Below, piece after piece: positions 1-8,212 of a stretch of DNA of 25,449 nt. Origin of the DNA: Thiodiazotropha sp050305635 (GTDB taxonomy: Bacteria > Pseudomonadota > Gammaproteobacteria > Chromatiales > Chromatiaceae); NCBI GenBank assembly GCA_050305635.1, contig JBNLFS010000141.1, positions 1 through 25,449 on the forward strand, given 5' to 3'. A program made the position numbers and the translations under genes. Position 1 is the first letter of the stretch; the number at the start of each line of letters is the position of its first letter. The notes beneath the pieces are model-generated. The model saw only the letters and a list, made by a program, of their open reading frames with translations, did not search any database and had not been told where the DNA came from.

Positions 1-721
1 CGCCTTCTCCGGCCAGCCGGATCCGGTCACCGGAGTCCACACCCGGCGGCACTTTGACCGACAGGGTCTTGTGCTCCTGAACCCGGCCCTGACCATGACA
101 GGTGCCACAGGGATTCTCGATGATCGTGCCCTTGCCATGGCAACGGGGACAGGTCTGTTGCACGGAAAAGAAGCCCTGCTGCATGCGCACCTGGCCGTGA
201 CCGCCGCAGGTGTCGCAGGTCTTCGGTGTGGTGCCCTTTTTCGCCCCGCTGCCGCCACAGGTCTGACAGACAACCAGAGTGGGAACACGGATCTTAACCG
301 TGGTACCTGCTACGGCATCCTCCAGAGAAAGCTGCAGGTTGTAGCGCAGATCGGCGCCCCGATGCACCCGGGATCCTCCGCCTCCACCCCGGGAGGCGCC
401 GAAGATATCGCCGAACACATCACCGAAAATATCGGAAAAGTTCGCCTCGCCGCCCCTGCCAAAGCCTCCAAAACCGCCACCCATGGACTGATCGACACCA
501 GCGTGACCGAATTGGTCGTAGGCCGCCCGTTTCTGACCGTCCGACAGAACCTCGTAGGCCTCCTTGGCCTCCTTGAACTGTTTTTCCGCTTCAACAGCCG
601 ATTCCCCGGTATTCCGGTCCGGATGGTATTTCATGGCCAGGCGACGATAGGCCTTCTTGATATCGGCCTCACTGGCGTTTTTGTTGACGCCCAATACTTC
701 GTAATAATCTCGTTTCGCCAT
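1..721 (-). CDS. dnaJ: Chaperone DnaJ (Hsp40), C-terminal part missing at window edge
   Basis: DnaJ is the co-chaperone that delivers unfolded clients to DnaK and stimulates its ATPase. The visible 240 residues begin MAKRDYYEVLGVNKNAS. They contain a J domain with the HPD motif at residues 33-35, a Gly/Phe-rich linker (GGGFGGFGRGG, FGDVFGDIFG), and the zinc-finger domain starting near residue 152. All four CxxCxGxG-type repeats are visible (CQTCGGSG, CDTCGGHG, CPRCHGKG, CGTCHGQG). Translation runs off the window in the C-terminal client-binding domain; full-length family members are about 370-380 residues. The gene lies 149 bp downstream of dnaK, and a stem-loop sits in the gap. The ATG at 721-719 is chosen because the canonical N-terminus begins there. 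The Shine-Dalgarno sequence is weak. Confidence 0.97.
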   Translation of the reverse strand, partial: MAKRDYYEVLGVNKNASEADIKKAYRRLAMKYHPDRNTGESAVEAEKQFKEAKEAYEVLSDGQKRAAYDQFGHAGVDQSMGGGFGGFGRGGEANFSDIFGDVFGDIFGASRGGGGGSRVHRGADLRYNLQLSLEDAVAGTTVKIRVPTLVVCQTCGGSGAKKGTTPKTCDTCGGHGQVRMQQGFFSVQQTCPRCHGKGTIIENPCGTCHGQGRVQEHKTLSVKVPPGVDSGDRIRLAGEG

Positions 722-814
722 GGTCGCTGCGTTTATTGCCTTTGTTTATGAATGGATGACTCGAATAACCCTCGGGCCATCGAACGCCTGAGAAATCGTC
801 GCCGGGATAAAACG

Positions 815-851
815 CCAAAAACCGCACACTGTACGGACCGGTGTGCGGTTT
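815..851 (-). terminator. Stem-loop with short T-run between dnaK and dnaJ
   Basis: On the minus strand, arms AAACCGCACAC (851-841) and GTGTGCGGTTT (829-819) form a perfect 11-bp stem with an 11-nt loop, followed by a short T-run ending near 816. It lies 20 bp past the dnaK stop codon. It resembles a weak intrinsic terminator or a transcript-processing and attenuation element that would lower dnaJ expression relative to dnaK. The function is inferred; the palindrome is seen directly. Confidence 0.6.
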
Positions 852-870
852 GACGATTCCGGATCGCGGA

Positions 871-2817
871 CTAGCTCTTGTTGTCTTTGACCTCTTCGAA
901 TTCCGCGTCGACAACATCATCATTACCCGAGCCCGAGGTACTTTCTTGGCCGGCGCTTTCACCGCTGGAGGCACCTGCCCCAGCGGCATTTTCGCCTTGC
1001 TGGGCATAGAGTCTTTCGGCCATTTTACCGGAAGCATCGGCCAGCGCCTTGGTTTTCGCCTCGATGGCTTCCTTGTCGTCACCCTTCATCACCTCTTCGA
1101 GATCCTTGATGGCACTCTCGATCGCCTCTTTCTCCCCCGCTTCGAGTTTGTCGTCACCCAACTCCTGCATGGACTTGCGGGTGGCGTGAATCATCGAATC
1201 GGCCTGGTTGCGCACCCCGACCAGTTCGTGGAACTTGCGGTCCTCGTCGGCATGCGCCTCGGCGTCCTTGACCATGCGATCGATCTCGTCGTCACTCAGA
1301 CCCGAAGAGGCCTTGATCACGATGGACTGCTGCTTGCCGGTGGCCTTGTCCTTTGCCGAGACGTTGAGGATGCCGTTAGCGTCGATATCGAAGCTGACCT
1401 CGATCTGCGGCACACCGCGGGGCGCGGGGGGAATGTCGCTGAGGTCGAAACGGCCCAGGGACTTGTTGCCCGCTGCCTGTTCTCGTTCACCCTGCAGCAC
1501 ATGTACGGTTACTGCGGTCTGATTGTCATCCGCCGTGGAGAATGTCTGTGAGGCGCTGGTCGGGATGGTGGTGTTCTTTTCGATCAGTTTGGTCATCACC
1601 CCACCCAGGGTTTCGATACCCAGAGACAGGGGGGTGACGTCGAGCAGCAGCACGTCCTTGACCTCACCACCCAGCACGCCGCCCTGGATCGCGGCGCCGA
1701 TGGCCACCGCTTCGTCCGGGTTGACATCTTTACGTGGCTCTTTGCCAAAGAATCCCTTCACCGCCTCCTGAACCTTGGGCATGCGGGTCTGCCCGCCCAC
1801 CAGGATGACCTCGTCGATCTTGGAGGCGTCCACACCGGCGTCCTTAAGGGCCAGTTTGCAGGGTTCGATGGTGCGCTTGACCAGATCCTCCACCAGGGAC
1901 TCCAGTTTGGAACGGGTCAGCTTGATGTTCATATGCTTGGGACCGCTGGCATCCGCCGTGATGTAGGGCAGGTTGATATCGGTCTGCTGGCTGGAAGAGA
2001 GCTCGATCTTGGCCTTTTCGGCGGCCTCTTTCAGACGTTGCAGGGCCAGCGGATCGTTGCGCAGGTCAACCCCCTGGTCTTTCTTGAACTCCGCGACCAG
2101 AAAATCGATCACACGCATATCGAAGTCCTCGCCACCCAGGAAGGTATCACCGTTGGTGGACAACACTTCAAACTGGTGCTCCCCATCGATCTCGGCGATC
2201 TCGATGATCGAGATATCGAAGGTACCGCCACCCAGGTCGTAGACCGCCAGGGTCTGGTCACCGCGCTTCTTGTCCATGCCGTAGGCCAGGGCCGCGGCGG
2301 TCGGCTCGTTGATGATGCGCTTGACTTCGAGGCCCGCGATGCGCCCGGCGTCCTTGGTCGCCTGACGCTGGGAGTCGTTGAAGTAGGCCGGCACGGTGAT
2401 CACCGCCTCGGTGACGGTCTCGCCCAGGTAGTCCTCGGCGGTCTTCTTCATCTTCTGCAGGATCTTCGCGGAGATCTCCGGGGGGGCCATCTTCTTGCCG
2501 TGAACCTCGACCCAAGCGTCACCGTTGTCGGCCTTGACGATCTTGTAGGGCACCATGTCCACATCCCGTTGCACCACCTCGTCCTTGAACATGCGGCCGA
2601 TCAGGCGCTTGATCGCGAACAGGGTGTTTTGCGGATTGGTGACCGCCTGACGCTTGGCGGACTGGCCCACCAGGATTTCATCATCGCTGGTAAAGGCGAT
2701 GACCGACGGCGTGGTGCGGTCACCCTCGCTGTTTTCGATGACTTTGGTGGTGCTGCCTTCCATGACCGCCACACAGGAATTGGTGGTTCCCAGGTCGATA
2801 CCGATGATCTTGCCCAT
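871..2817 (-). CDS. dnaK: Molecular chaperone DnaK (Hsp70)
   Basis: DnaK is the ATP-dependent Hsp70 chaperone that binds exposed hydrophobic segments of cytosolic proteins, working with DnaJ and GrpE. The product is 648 residues, the normal length for bacterial DnaK. It starts MGKIIGIDLGTTNSCVAVME, which carries the phosphate-1 loop. The nucleotide-binding domain also shows INEPTAAALAYG and the phosphate-2 loop YDLGGGTFDISI. The linker region has DVLLLDVTPLSLGIET, and the tail ends DDVVDAEFEEVKD, the conserved C-terminus. A good ribosome-binding site (GGAGAG) precedes the ATG at 2817. It follows grpE by 78 bp in the hrcA-grpE-dnaK-dnaJ cluster and is therefore likely under HrcA/CIRCE control from the promoter upstream of hrcA. 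Confidence 0.99.
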   Translation of the reverse strand: MGKIIGIDLGTTNSCVAVMEGSTTKVIENSEGDRTTPSVIAFTSDDEILVGQSAKRQAVTNPQNTLFAIKRLIGRMFKDEVVQRDVDMVPYKIVKADNGDAWVEVHGKKMAPPEISAKILQKMKKTAEDYLGETVTEAVITVPAYFNDSQRQATKDAGRIAGLEVKRIINEPTAAALAYGMDKKRGDQTLAVYDLGGGTFDISIIEIAEIDGEHQFEVLSTNGDTFLGGEDFDMRVIDFLVAEFKKDQGVDLRNDPLALQRLKEAAEKAKIELSSSQQTDINLPYITADASGPKHMNIKLTRSKLESLVEDLVKRTIEPCKLALKDAGVDASKIDEVILVGGQTRMPKVQEAVKGFFGKEPRKDVNPDEAVAIGAAIQGGVLGGEVKDVLLLDVTPLSLGIETLGGVMTKLIEKNTTIPTSASQTFSTADDNQTAVTVHVLQGEREQAAGNKSLGRFDLSDIPPAPRGVPQIEVSFDIDANGILNVSAKDKATGKQQSIVIKASSGLSDDEIDRMVKDAEAHADEDRKFHELVGVRNQADSMIHATRKSMQELGDDKLEAGEKEAIESAIKDLEEVMKGDDKEAIEAKTKALADASGKMAERLYAQQGENAAGAGASSGESAGQESTSGSGNDDVVDAEFEEVKDNKS

Positions 2818-2895
2818 GATGCTAACTCTCCGAAATTCGTAAAAAAATGATAATTCTGTTCGATTACCCCTAATGTGGGGTCATCGTTTGTCGTT

Positions 2896-3513
2896 TCAAG
2901 CCTGCTCGTCGATCGGGCTGCTGGATGCCGCCTTGGAAACCACCACCATGGCGGGTCGCAACAGGCGGCCGTTCAACAGATACCCCTTCTGGAAAACGGC
3001 CACCACGGTGTTCGGCTCGACATCGTCCCGTTCCTGCATGGACATGGCCTGATGAAATTCGGGATTGAAGACCTCGCCTTGGGGATCGACCTGTTCGATT
3101 CCATGGCGACCCATCACATCCACCAGTAACTTGAGCGTCAGTTCGGTGCCTTCGCGGATCTTCTCCACCACGGCATTCTCATCCATGGCCGCTTGCAAGC
3201 CCAACTCCAGACTGTCCCAGACCTGCAGCATATCCTGGGAGATCTTCTCCACCGCGAACTTGTGCGCATTTTCCAGATCCCGCTGACCCCGTTTGCGCAG
3301 GTTGTCGATCTCCGCGCGGGTGCGCATCAACTGATCCCAGTGGTCATCCGCCTTCGACCGCGCGTCTTCCAGAAGTTGGGTCAACTCCTCATGACTCGGT
3401 TCGGGATTCGATGACGCCTCTGTAGAAGACGGATCCCCCATCTCACCGGCATCCGGAGTTTGGACCTCCTCAACCATCTCGGCGGAATCCTGTGGTTGTT
3501 CCTTATCGTTCAC
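2896..3513 (-). CDS. grpE: Nucleotide exchange factor GrpE
   Basis: GrpE releases ADP from DnaK and so resets the chaperone cycle. The product is 205 residues, typical for the family. It has a poorly conserved acidic N-terminal tail, then a long coiled-coil region (about residues 40-100, including RTRAEIDNLRKRGQRD), then the C-terminal beta domain with the signature region around GIEQVDPQGEVFNPEFHQAM and a GYLLNGRLLRPAMVVVSK ending. The start is a GTG at 3513-3511 with AGGT about nine bases upstream. It lies 128 bp downstream of hrcA and 78 bp upstream of dnaK, in the usual gammaproteobacterial HrcA-type order. Confidence 0.97.
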   Translation of the reverse strand: MNDKEQPQDSAEMVEEVQTPDAGEMGDPSSTEASSNPEPSHEELTQLLEDARSKADDHWDQLMRTRAEIDNLRKRGQRDLENAHKFAVEKISQDMLQVWDSLELGLQAAMDENAVVEKIREGTELTLKLLVDVMGRHGIEQVDPQGEVFNPEFHQAMSMQERDDVEPNTVVAVFQKGYLLNGRLLRPAMVVVSKAASSSPIDEQA

Positions 3514-3641
3514 TTTAATTTGACCTCAACTCATATATCTGAAATTAACGCCCCTCCTGCGAGGCAGCGCCGGGCGCCGCACATGCAGATTTCCGGATTG
3601 ATCTGATACCGGACATGGCAGTAGCCAAGAGATGGGGATGA

Positions 3642-4670
3642 TCAGTGCTTTTTCAAGGCGGCACTGAGAATTTTTGCGGTGACGTCCACCACCGGGATGA
3701 CCCGTTCGTAATGCATCCGGGTCGGTCCGATGACCCCCAGAACACCCACGATATTTTCATCGACCTGGTAGGGCGCGGTCACCAGGGAACAGCCGTTAAG
3801 CATCTGGTAGCCCGACTCCTCACCGATAAAAATCTGCACCCCGTCCGCGGTCTGGAACTGATCCAGAAGATGCAGAATCTCACGTTTTTCGGTAAATGCA
3901 TCGAACAGCTTACGAAGTTGCTCGAGCCCGGACAACTCCTTGAATTCCATTAGATTAGTCTGGCCTGCGATAACGCAGTCCTCCTTCGACTCGGTGGCAT
4001 TGACCACCTCTTCCGCCATGCTCAGCGCCTGAGCCATGATTTGATCCAGACGTTCCCGGGCATCGTTGAGTTCCTGAAGCAGGCGCTTGCGCACCCGATC
4101 CATCTCCTCCCCGGCAAAAAACTGGGTCAGGAAGTTCGACGCCTGTTCCAGTTCCACCCGCTTGAACTCACGATGGGTATTGAGGATACGGTTGTGCACT
4201 TCGCCGGAATCGGTGACCAGGATCGCCAGTACACGGCGCTCGGACAGGGGCAGGAATTCAATCTGGCGGAAGGTGGTCTTCTCCCGCCGTGGCAGGGTCA
4301 CCACCCCAGCCATTCGGGTCACCCCGGAAAGCAGGCGTGAGGCGGAGGCCAGTAGGACCTTTTTCTCTTCGCCCCCCATCATGAGTTCGTTGCGAATCTG
4401 ATCCACTTCGCTCTGCTGCAGATTTTGCACCGTCAACAGAGAGTCCAGGAACATGCGGTAACCGGTGATGGTGGGAATGCGTCCCGCCGAGGTATGCGGC
4501 GATGAGACCAGTCCCAACTCCTCCAGATCCGCCATGACATTGCGGATCGTCGCAGGGCTCAGATCCAGACCGGTGTCTTTGGCGAGGGTGCGGGAACCCA
4601 CCGGCTGTCCTTCACGGATATAGCGTTCGATCAATGCCTTGAGAAAGTGCTGGGCACGTTCGCTGACCAC
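3642..4670 (-). CDS. hrcA: Heat-inducible transcription repressor HrcA
   Basis: HrcA is the repressor that binds CIRCE and keeps chaperone operons off until heat titrates the GroE machinery. The protein contains an N-terminal winged helix (RAQHFLKALIERYIREGQ, VGSRTLA, LSPATIRNVMADLEELGL, SPHTSAGRIPT). The C-terminal dimerisation and GAF-like region ends in GVLGVIGPTRMHYERVIPVV. I place the start at the GTG at 4670-4668 (342 residues, the usual family length), preceded by AGGAAA with 7-nt spacing. The frame is open to a GTG at 4730. That upstream start lies inside the CIRCE palindrome, has no ribosome-binding site, and would add 20 residues not typical of the family. Confidence 0.95.
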   Translation of the reverse strand: MVSERAQHFLKALIERYIREGQPVGSRTLAKDTGLDLSPATIRNVMADLEELGLVSSPHTSAGRIPTITGYRMFLDSLLTVQNLQQSEVDQIRNELMMGGEEKKVLLASASRLLSGVTRMAGVVTLPRREKTTFRQIEFLPLSERRVLAILVTDSGEVHNRILNTHREFKRVELEQASNFLTQFFAGEEMDRVRKRLLQELNDARERLDQIMAQALSMAEEVVNATESKEDCVIAGQTNLMEFKELSGLEQLRKLFDAFTEKREILHLLDQFQTADGVQIFIGEESGYQMLNGCSLVTAPYQVDENIVGVLGVIGPTRMHYERVIPVVDVTAKILSAALKKH

Positions 4671-4719
4671 AGCTTCATTTCCTGACCTACTCTCTGTCAA
4701 AGCCTTCTCCGCGTTACTG

Positions 4720-4746
4720 TTAGCACTCACTTAGAACGAGTGCCAA
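4720..4746 (-). promoter_or_regulatory. CIRCE operator (HrcA binding site)
   Basis: Plus-strand TTAGCACTC (4720-4728), a 9-nt spacer, then GAGTGCCAA (4738-4746). This is the CIRCE consensus TTAGCACTC-N9-GAGTGCTAA with one mismatch. It sits directly upstream of hrcA, right at the predicted transcription start of a sigma70-like promoter, which is the classical position for HrcA repression. Confidence 0.93.
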
Positions 4747-4754
4747 TCCGCTGA

Positions 4755-4783
4755 AAATTAGCAATTCGCTCATTCGGAGTCAA
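4755..4783 (-). promoter_or_regulatory. Candidate sigma70 promoter of the hrcA-grpE-dnaK-dnaJ cluster
   Basis: Minus-strand TTGACT (4783-4778) is followed by exactly 17 nt and TAATTT (4760-4755). The predicted transcription start (about 4748) falls at the upstream edge of CIRCE, which fits repression by HrcA. The -10 hexamer matches the consensus at only 3 of 6 positions, so the assignment rests mostly on the -35 box, spacing and location. Confidence 0.5.
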
Positions 4784-4931
4784 GCTCAGACCGATCTGCA
4801 TGAGCAAATGACACCTTGTATTGAGCATTCCCGGGACATACCAGTGTAGTGTCCTATACCGCACCGACACGCAGCTTCGGTTCCGGATATTATCGTTTTA
4901 GAAACTTCCTGGCCGCTGCCACTCCTGACTC

Positions 4932-4960
4932 TTGGATTGCCTCTACCGGCATGCTAACGT
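4932..4960 (+). promoter_or_regulatory. Possible nadK promoter
   Basis: TTGGAT (4932-4937), a 17-nt spacer, then TAACGT (4955-4960) preceded by a TG extended -10 element (TGC). It lies 62 bp upstream of the nadK start, in the 292-bp divergent gap between hrcA and nadK. Apart from the CIRCE/hrcA promoter, this gap holds nothing else recognisable. The match is weak. Confidence 0.3.
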
Positions 4961-5022
4961 TGGCCGATTGGCGCACCATGAACACAACATCCGACTGACC
5001 ACCCAGAAGTTATCCCCGGCAC

Positions 5023-5916
5023 ATGTACAATCGGTTTCAAAAGATCGGCCTACTCGGCAAACATGGCGATCCGTCGGTCCGTGAAACGCTGCTCAAACTC
5101 GGCGACTTCCTGTCCGAGCAGGACTGTGAAGTGGTGTACGAGACCCACACCCGCCGCATGTTAGATGGAAAATCCGTGACCGGACGGGCCGAGATTTCTC
5201 TGCCGGGACAGCCTGATCTGGCCATCATCGTCGGTGGCGACGGCACCTTGCTGCATGCGGCCCGGGTGTTGTCACAGCAGAACATCCCCATGCTGGGCAT
5301 CAACGTGGGACGTCTGGGCTTTCTGGTGGATATCTCCCCCGACGAGATGGTGCTGCGTCTGAGCGAGATCCTGCGGGGCGACTTCGAGCAGGAGCACCGT
5401 TTCCTGCTTGAGGTACGGATGGGCGACGAATCGACACTACAGTATCCTATGCTCGCCTTCAATGACGTGGTGCTGCACAAATGGAACATCGCCCGCATGA
5501 TTGAACTCGAGACCCATGTGGACGGCCAGTTGGTCAACGACCAGCGCTCCGACGGCCTGATCGTCTCAACCCCGACGGGATCCACAGCGTATGCCCTGTC
5601 CGGTGGCGGCCCCCTGCTCCACCCGTCCCTGAACGCCATCACACTGGTTCCGATCTGTCCTCATACCCTGAGTAACCGTCCTATCGTGGTCGATGGTGAC
5701 AGTGAGATCGAAATCCGTCTGAACGCCGCTCATGCGGAGGATGTGCAGATCACCTGTGATGGTCAGGCCACGATACCGGCCATGCCGGGAGAGACTATCC
5801 GGATCCGCAAGGCGGAACACCCAGTGCGCCTGATTCATCCCAAAGGTTACGACTACTTCAGCATCCTGCGGGCCAAATTGGGCTGGGCAGAAAATCCGAA
5901 CAAGAAACGATGCTGA
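5023..5916 (+). CDS. nadK: NAD kinase
   Basis: NAD kinase phosphorylates NAD+ to NADP+ in the cytosol, controlling the NADP(H) pool. The product is 297 residues, standard for bacterial NadK. The diagnostic GGDGT motif is at residues 71-75 (IIVGGDGTLLHAARVL). The second conserved segment, RSDGLIVSTPTGSTAYALSG, contributes the nucleotide-binding and catalytic surface. It is divergent from hrcA. Its stop codon overlaps the recN start by 7 nt (ATG at 5910, TGA at 5914-5916), so the two are probably cotranscribed and translationally coupled. No clear Shine-Dalgarno precedes the ATG at 5023, but the N-terminus FQKIGLLGKHG fits the family. Confidence 0.97.
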   Translation: MYNRFQKIGLLGKHGDPSVRETLLKLGDFLSEQDCEVVYETHTRRMLDGKSVTGRAEISLPGQPDLAIIVGGDGTLLHAARVLSQQNIPMLGINVGRLGFLVDISPDEMVLRLSEILRGDFEQEHRFLLEVRMGDESTLQYPMLAFNDVVLHKWNIARMIELETHVDGQLVNDQRSDGLIVSTPTGSTAYALSGGGPLLHPSLNAITLVPICPHTLSNRPIVVDGDSEIEIRLNAAHAEDVQITCDGQATIPAMPGETIRIRKAEHPVRLIHPKGYDYFSILRAKLGWAENPNKKRC

Positions 5917-7583
5917 CCCATCTGCAGATCAGTAATCTGGCTATCGTATCTACGATGGAACTGGATCTGGTGACTGGCCTGAGCGCACTGACCGGTGAGA
6001 CCGGCGCTGGCAAATCGATCCTCATCGACGCCCTGGGGCTGGCCCTGGGAGATCGGGCCGACAATAACATGATCCGTACCGGCAGCGAGCGCGCCGAGGT
6101 AACCGCGGAGTTCGATCTATCGACCCTACCGGATGCCCTGGAGTGGCTCAAGGCAAACGACCTGGATGAGGAGTCCACCTGTATTCTGCGTCGCAGCCTC
6201 AACCGGGAGGGACGCTCCCGCTGTTTCATCAACGGCCGCAGTGTACCCCTTCAGCAACTTCAGGAAATCGGCAGCCTGCTAGTGGAGATTCACGGTCAAC
6301 ACGCCCACCAGTCATTACTCAAAACCACTCACCAGCGCCGGCTTCTGGACGCCTACGGTGGCCATGTCGCGCTCAGTGAGCGGGTCGCACAGCAGTATAA
6401 AATCTACCAGCAGGAGCTCAAGCGGCTTCAGGCGCTGACCGGGGCGGTCGAGGAACGGGCCGAACGCCTGGACCTGCTGCGTTTTCAATCCCAGGAACTC
6501 CAGACACTCGGCGTCAGCCTGGAGGAGCTGGAAAACATCGATCAGGGGCACCGCCGCCTCAGTCACGCCGCGCGACTGCGGGAAATCTGCAGCGGGATAC
6601 TCGAGCAACTCGATGGCGATGCCCAATCCCTGCGCAGCCAGCTTTCCCGTTCGGTGGACAAACTGGCGGAAATCGAGGGACTCGATGCCGATCTCGCCAA
6701 TCCCCGGGAGATGCTCGACAGCACCCTGATCACACTCGACGAGAGCCTGGCGTTTCTTCGAGGATATCTCGCGGACGTAGAGCTGGATCCTGGAGAGCTG
6801 CAACGCCTGGAGGAACGGCTTTCCAGCATCCATGACATGGCCCGGAAATACCGGTTGACCCCGCCACAATTGCCGGAAAAGCTCGACCAGATCGAAACCG
6901 AGATCCACACCCTGGAGCAGGCCGGCGAAACCCTCTCGGATCTGGCGAATCAGGTCGAGACTCAACGTATCGAGTACCGACGACTGGCCGATGAGCTGAG
7001 TGCGTTGCGGCAGAAAGCAGCGCAACGGCTGGGCAAGGAGATCAGTCAGGCGATGCAGGGCTTGGGTATGTCCGGCGGAGTGTTCGCGGTGACTCTCACC
7101 GCACTGCCTGAGGCCCAGGCCGGACCCGCCGGTCTGGAGCAGGTCGACTTCCTCGTCTCCGCCAACCCCGGAATGCCCCTTCAGTCGCTACGACAGGTAG
7201 CCTCCGGCGGTGAATTATCCCGTATCAGTCTGGCCATCCAGGTAGCCACCATCCGGTACGGGCGAACCCCCACCCTGGTGTTCGATGAAGTGGATGTGGG
7301 CATAGGCGGAGGAGTCGCGGAAATTGTCGGGCAGATGCTCCGCAAGCTCTCGGCCGACCGACAGATCCTCTGCGTCACCCACCTGCCCCAGGTCGCCGCC
7401 CAGGCGAACCATCACTACCAGGTGCAGAAAAGCACTCGAAAGCAATCCACCCGGACCGAGATCGCGCGCCTGGGGGATGCGGACAGGATCCAGGAAATCG
7501 CCCGCATGCTGGGGGGGGTGAAGATCACCGAGCAGACCCTGGCACACGCCCAGGAGATGATCAGCCTGGCCTCCGGGGCCTGA
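5910..7583 (+). CDS. recN: DNA repair protein RecN (SMC-like ATPase)
   Basis: RecN is an SMC-family ATPase that acts at double-strand breaks during recombinational repair. The protein has 557 residues, the usual length. The N-terminus MLTHLQISNLAIV is followed by Walker A GETGAGKS at residues 29-36. Two long coiled-coil stretches (roughly residues 145-220 and 290-375) flank the hinge. The C-terminal half carries the ABC signature region (VASGGELSRISLAIQ), Walker B (TLVFDEVDVGIGGG) and the VTHLPQVAAQANHHY switch segment. It starts inside the end of nadK. Many recN genes are LexA-regulated from their own promoter, but no convincing LexA box was seen before this one, so expression probably depends on nadK transcription. 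Confidence 0.97.
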   Translation: MLTHLQISNLAIVSTMELDLVTGLSALTGETGAGKSILIDALGLALGDRADNNMIRTGSERAEVTAEFDLSTLPDALEWLKANDLDEESTCILRRSLNREGRSRCFINGRSVPLQQLQEIGSLLVEIHGQHAHQSLLKTTHQRRLLDAYGGHVALSERVAQQYKIYQQELKRLQALTGAVEERAERLDLLRFQSQELQTLGVSLEELENIDQGHRRLSHAARLREICSGILEQLDGDAQSLRSQLSRSVDKLAEIEGLDADLANPREMLDSTLITLDESLAFLRGYLADVELDPGELQRLEERLSSIHDMARKYRLTPPQLPEKLDQIETEIHTLEQAGETLSDLANQVETQRIEYRRLADELSALRQKAAQRLGKEISQAMQGLGMSGGVFAVTLTALPEAQAGPAGLEQVDFLVSANPGMPLQSLRQVASGGELSRISLAIQVATIRYGRTPTLVFDEVDVGIGGGVAEIVGQMLRKLSADRQILCVTHLPQVAAQANHHYQVQKSTRKQSTRTEIARLGDADRIQEIARMLGGVKITEQTLAHAQEMISLASGA

Positions 7584-7715
7584 GGGCCGCGGAAAAATAG
7601 ATTATCTGAAACGCTTGTCCGCCTTTGGGGTAAAAAGGAACTATGTTATGGACCCGGTACCTAACGTAGACGGGTTCCGCCCAAACCTACGCGAACCGCG
7701 AATACTAACCAGAAA

Positions 7716-8135
7716 TCAGTCCACCTTACATTTAGGATTGCCGCAGTGCCCATAGATGATCAGGGAGTGGTCCACCATTTCGAAGCCATGCTCCTTGGCG
7801 ATCTCCCGCTGCCGCTTTTCGATGGTGCTGTCCACAAACTCTTCGACCTTACCGCAGACCACGCACACCAGATGGTCGTGATGCCCCCCCCGGTCGAGTT
7901 CGAACACCGCGTGTCCACCCTCAAAATTGTGTCGGGTGACCAGCCCCGCTGCTTCGAACTGGGTCAACACCCGATAAACGGTCGCCAGACCGATCTCCTC
8001 GCCATTATCGAGCAGCATCTTGTAGACATCCTCAGCGCTGACATGACGCTGGGCACTGCCCTCCAACAACTCCAAGATTTTCACCCTTGGCAGAGTGACC
8101 TTCAGTCCGGCCTTTCGAATATCTTGATTATCCAT
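7716..8135 (-). CDS. fur: Ferric uptake regulator Fur
   Basis: Fur is the Fe2+-responsive dimeric repressor of iron uptake genes. The product is 139 residues. It has an N-terminal winged helix (DIRKAGLKVTLPRVKILELL, then GLATVYRVLTQFEAAGLV) and a C-terminal dimerisation and metal-binding domain. The latter has HHDH at residues 85-88, CVVC at 91-94 and the second cysteine pair C131/C136, matching the classical Fur zinc and iron sites. It is divergent from bamE across 77 bp and convergent with recN. The 132-bp recN-fur gap contains no clear terminator. Fur rather than Zur or PerR is preferred because of the length and the whole-protein pattern. Confidence 0.96.
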   Translation of the reverse strand: MDNQDIRKAGLKVTLPRVKILELLEGSAQRHVSAEDVYKMLLDNGEEIGLATVYRVLTQFEAAGLVTRHNFEGGHAVFELDRGGHHDHLVCVVCGKVEEFVDSTIEKRQREIAKEHGFEMVDHSLIIYGHCGNPKCKVD

Positions 8136-8212
8136 CCCTACACGTCTCCAACCTATGTCTCTGGGGAACGGAATGAGTTACTATCGCCTCAGTTACGCAG
8201 ATTGTACTTATA

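Noticed and set aside
1933..2850. Plus-strand open frame of 305 codons opposite dnaK
   Set aside because: It is a mirror frame of a highly conserved GC-rich gene, with low complexity and no ribosome-binding site or domain.
5800..5909. LexA box in front of recN
   Set aside because: No convincing CTGT-N8-ACAG palindrome was seen, and recN starts inside nadK.
7584..7715. Terminator between the convergent recN and fur genes
   Set aside because: CGTAG...CTACG and GGG...CCC can pair around 7668-7692, but the stem is broken and no T-run follows on either strand.
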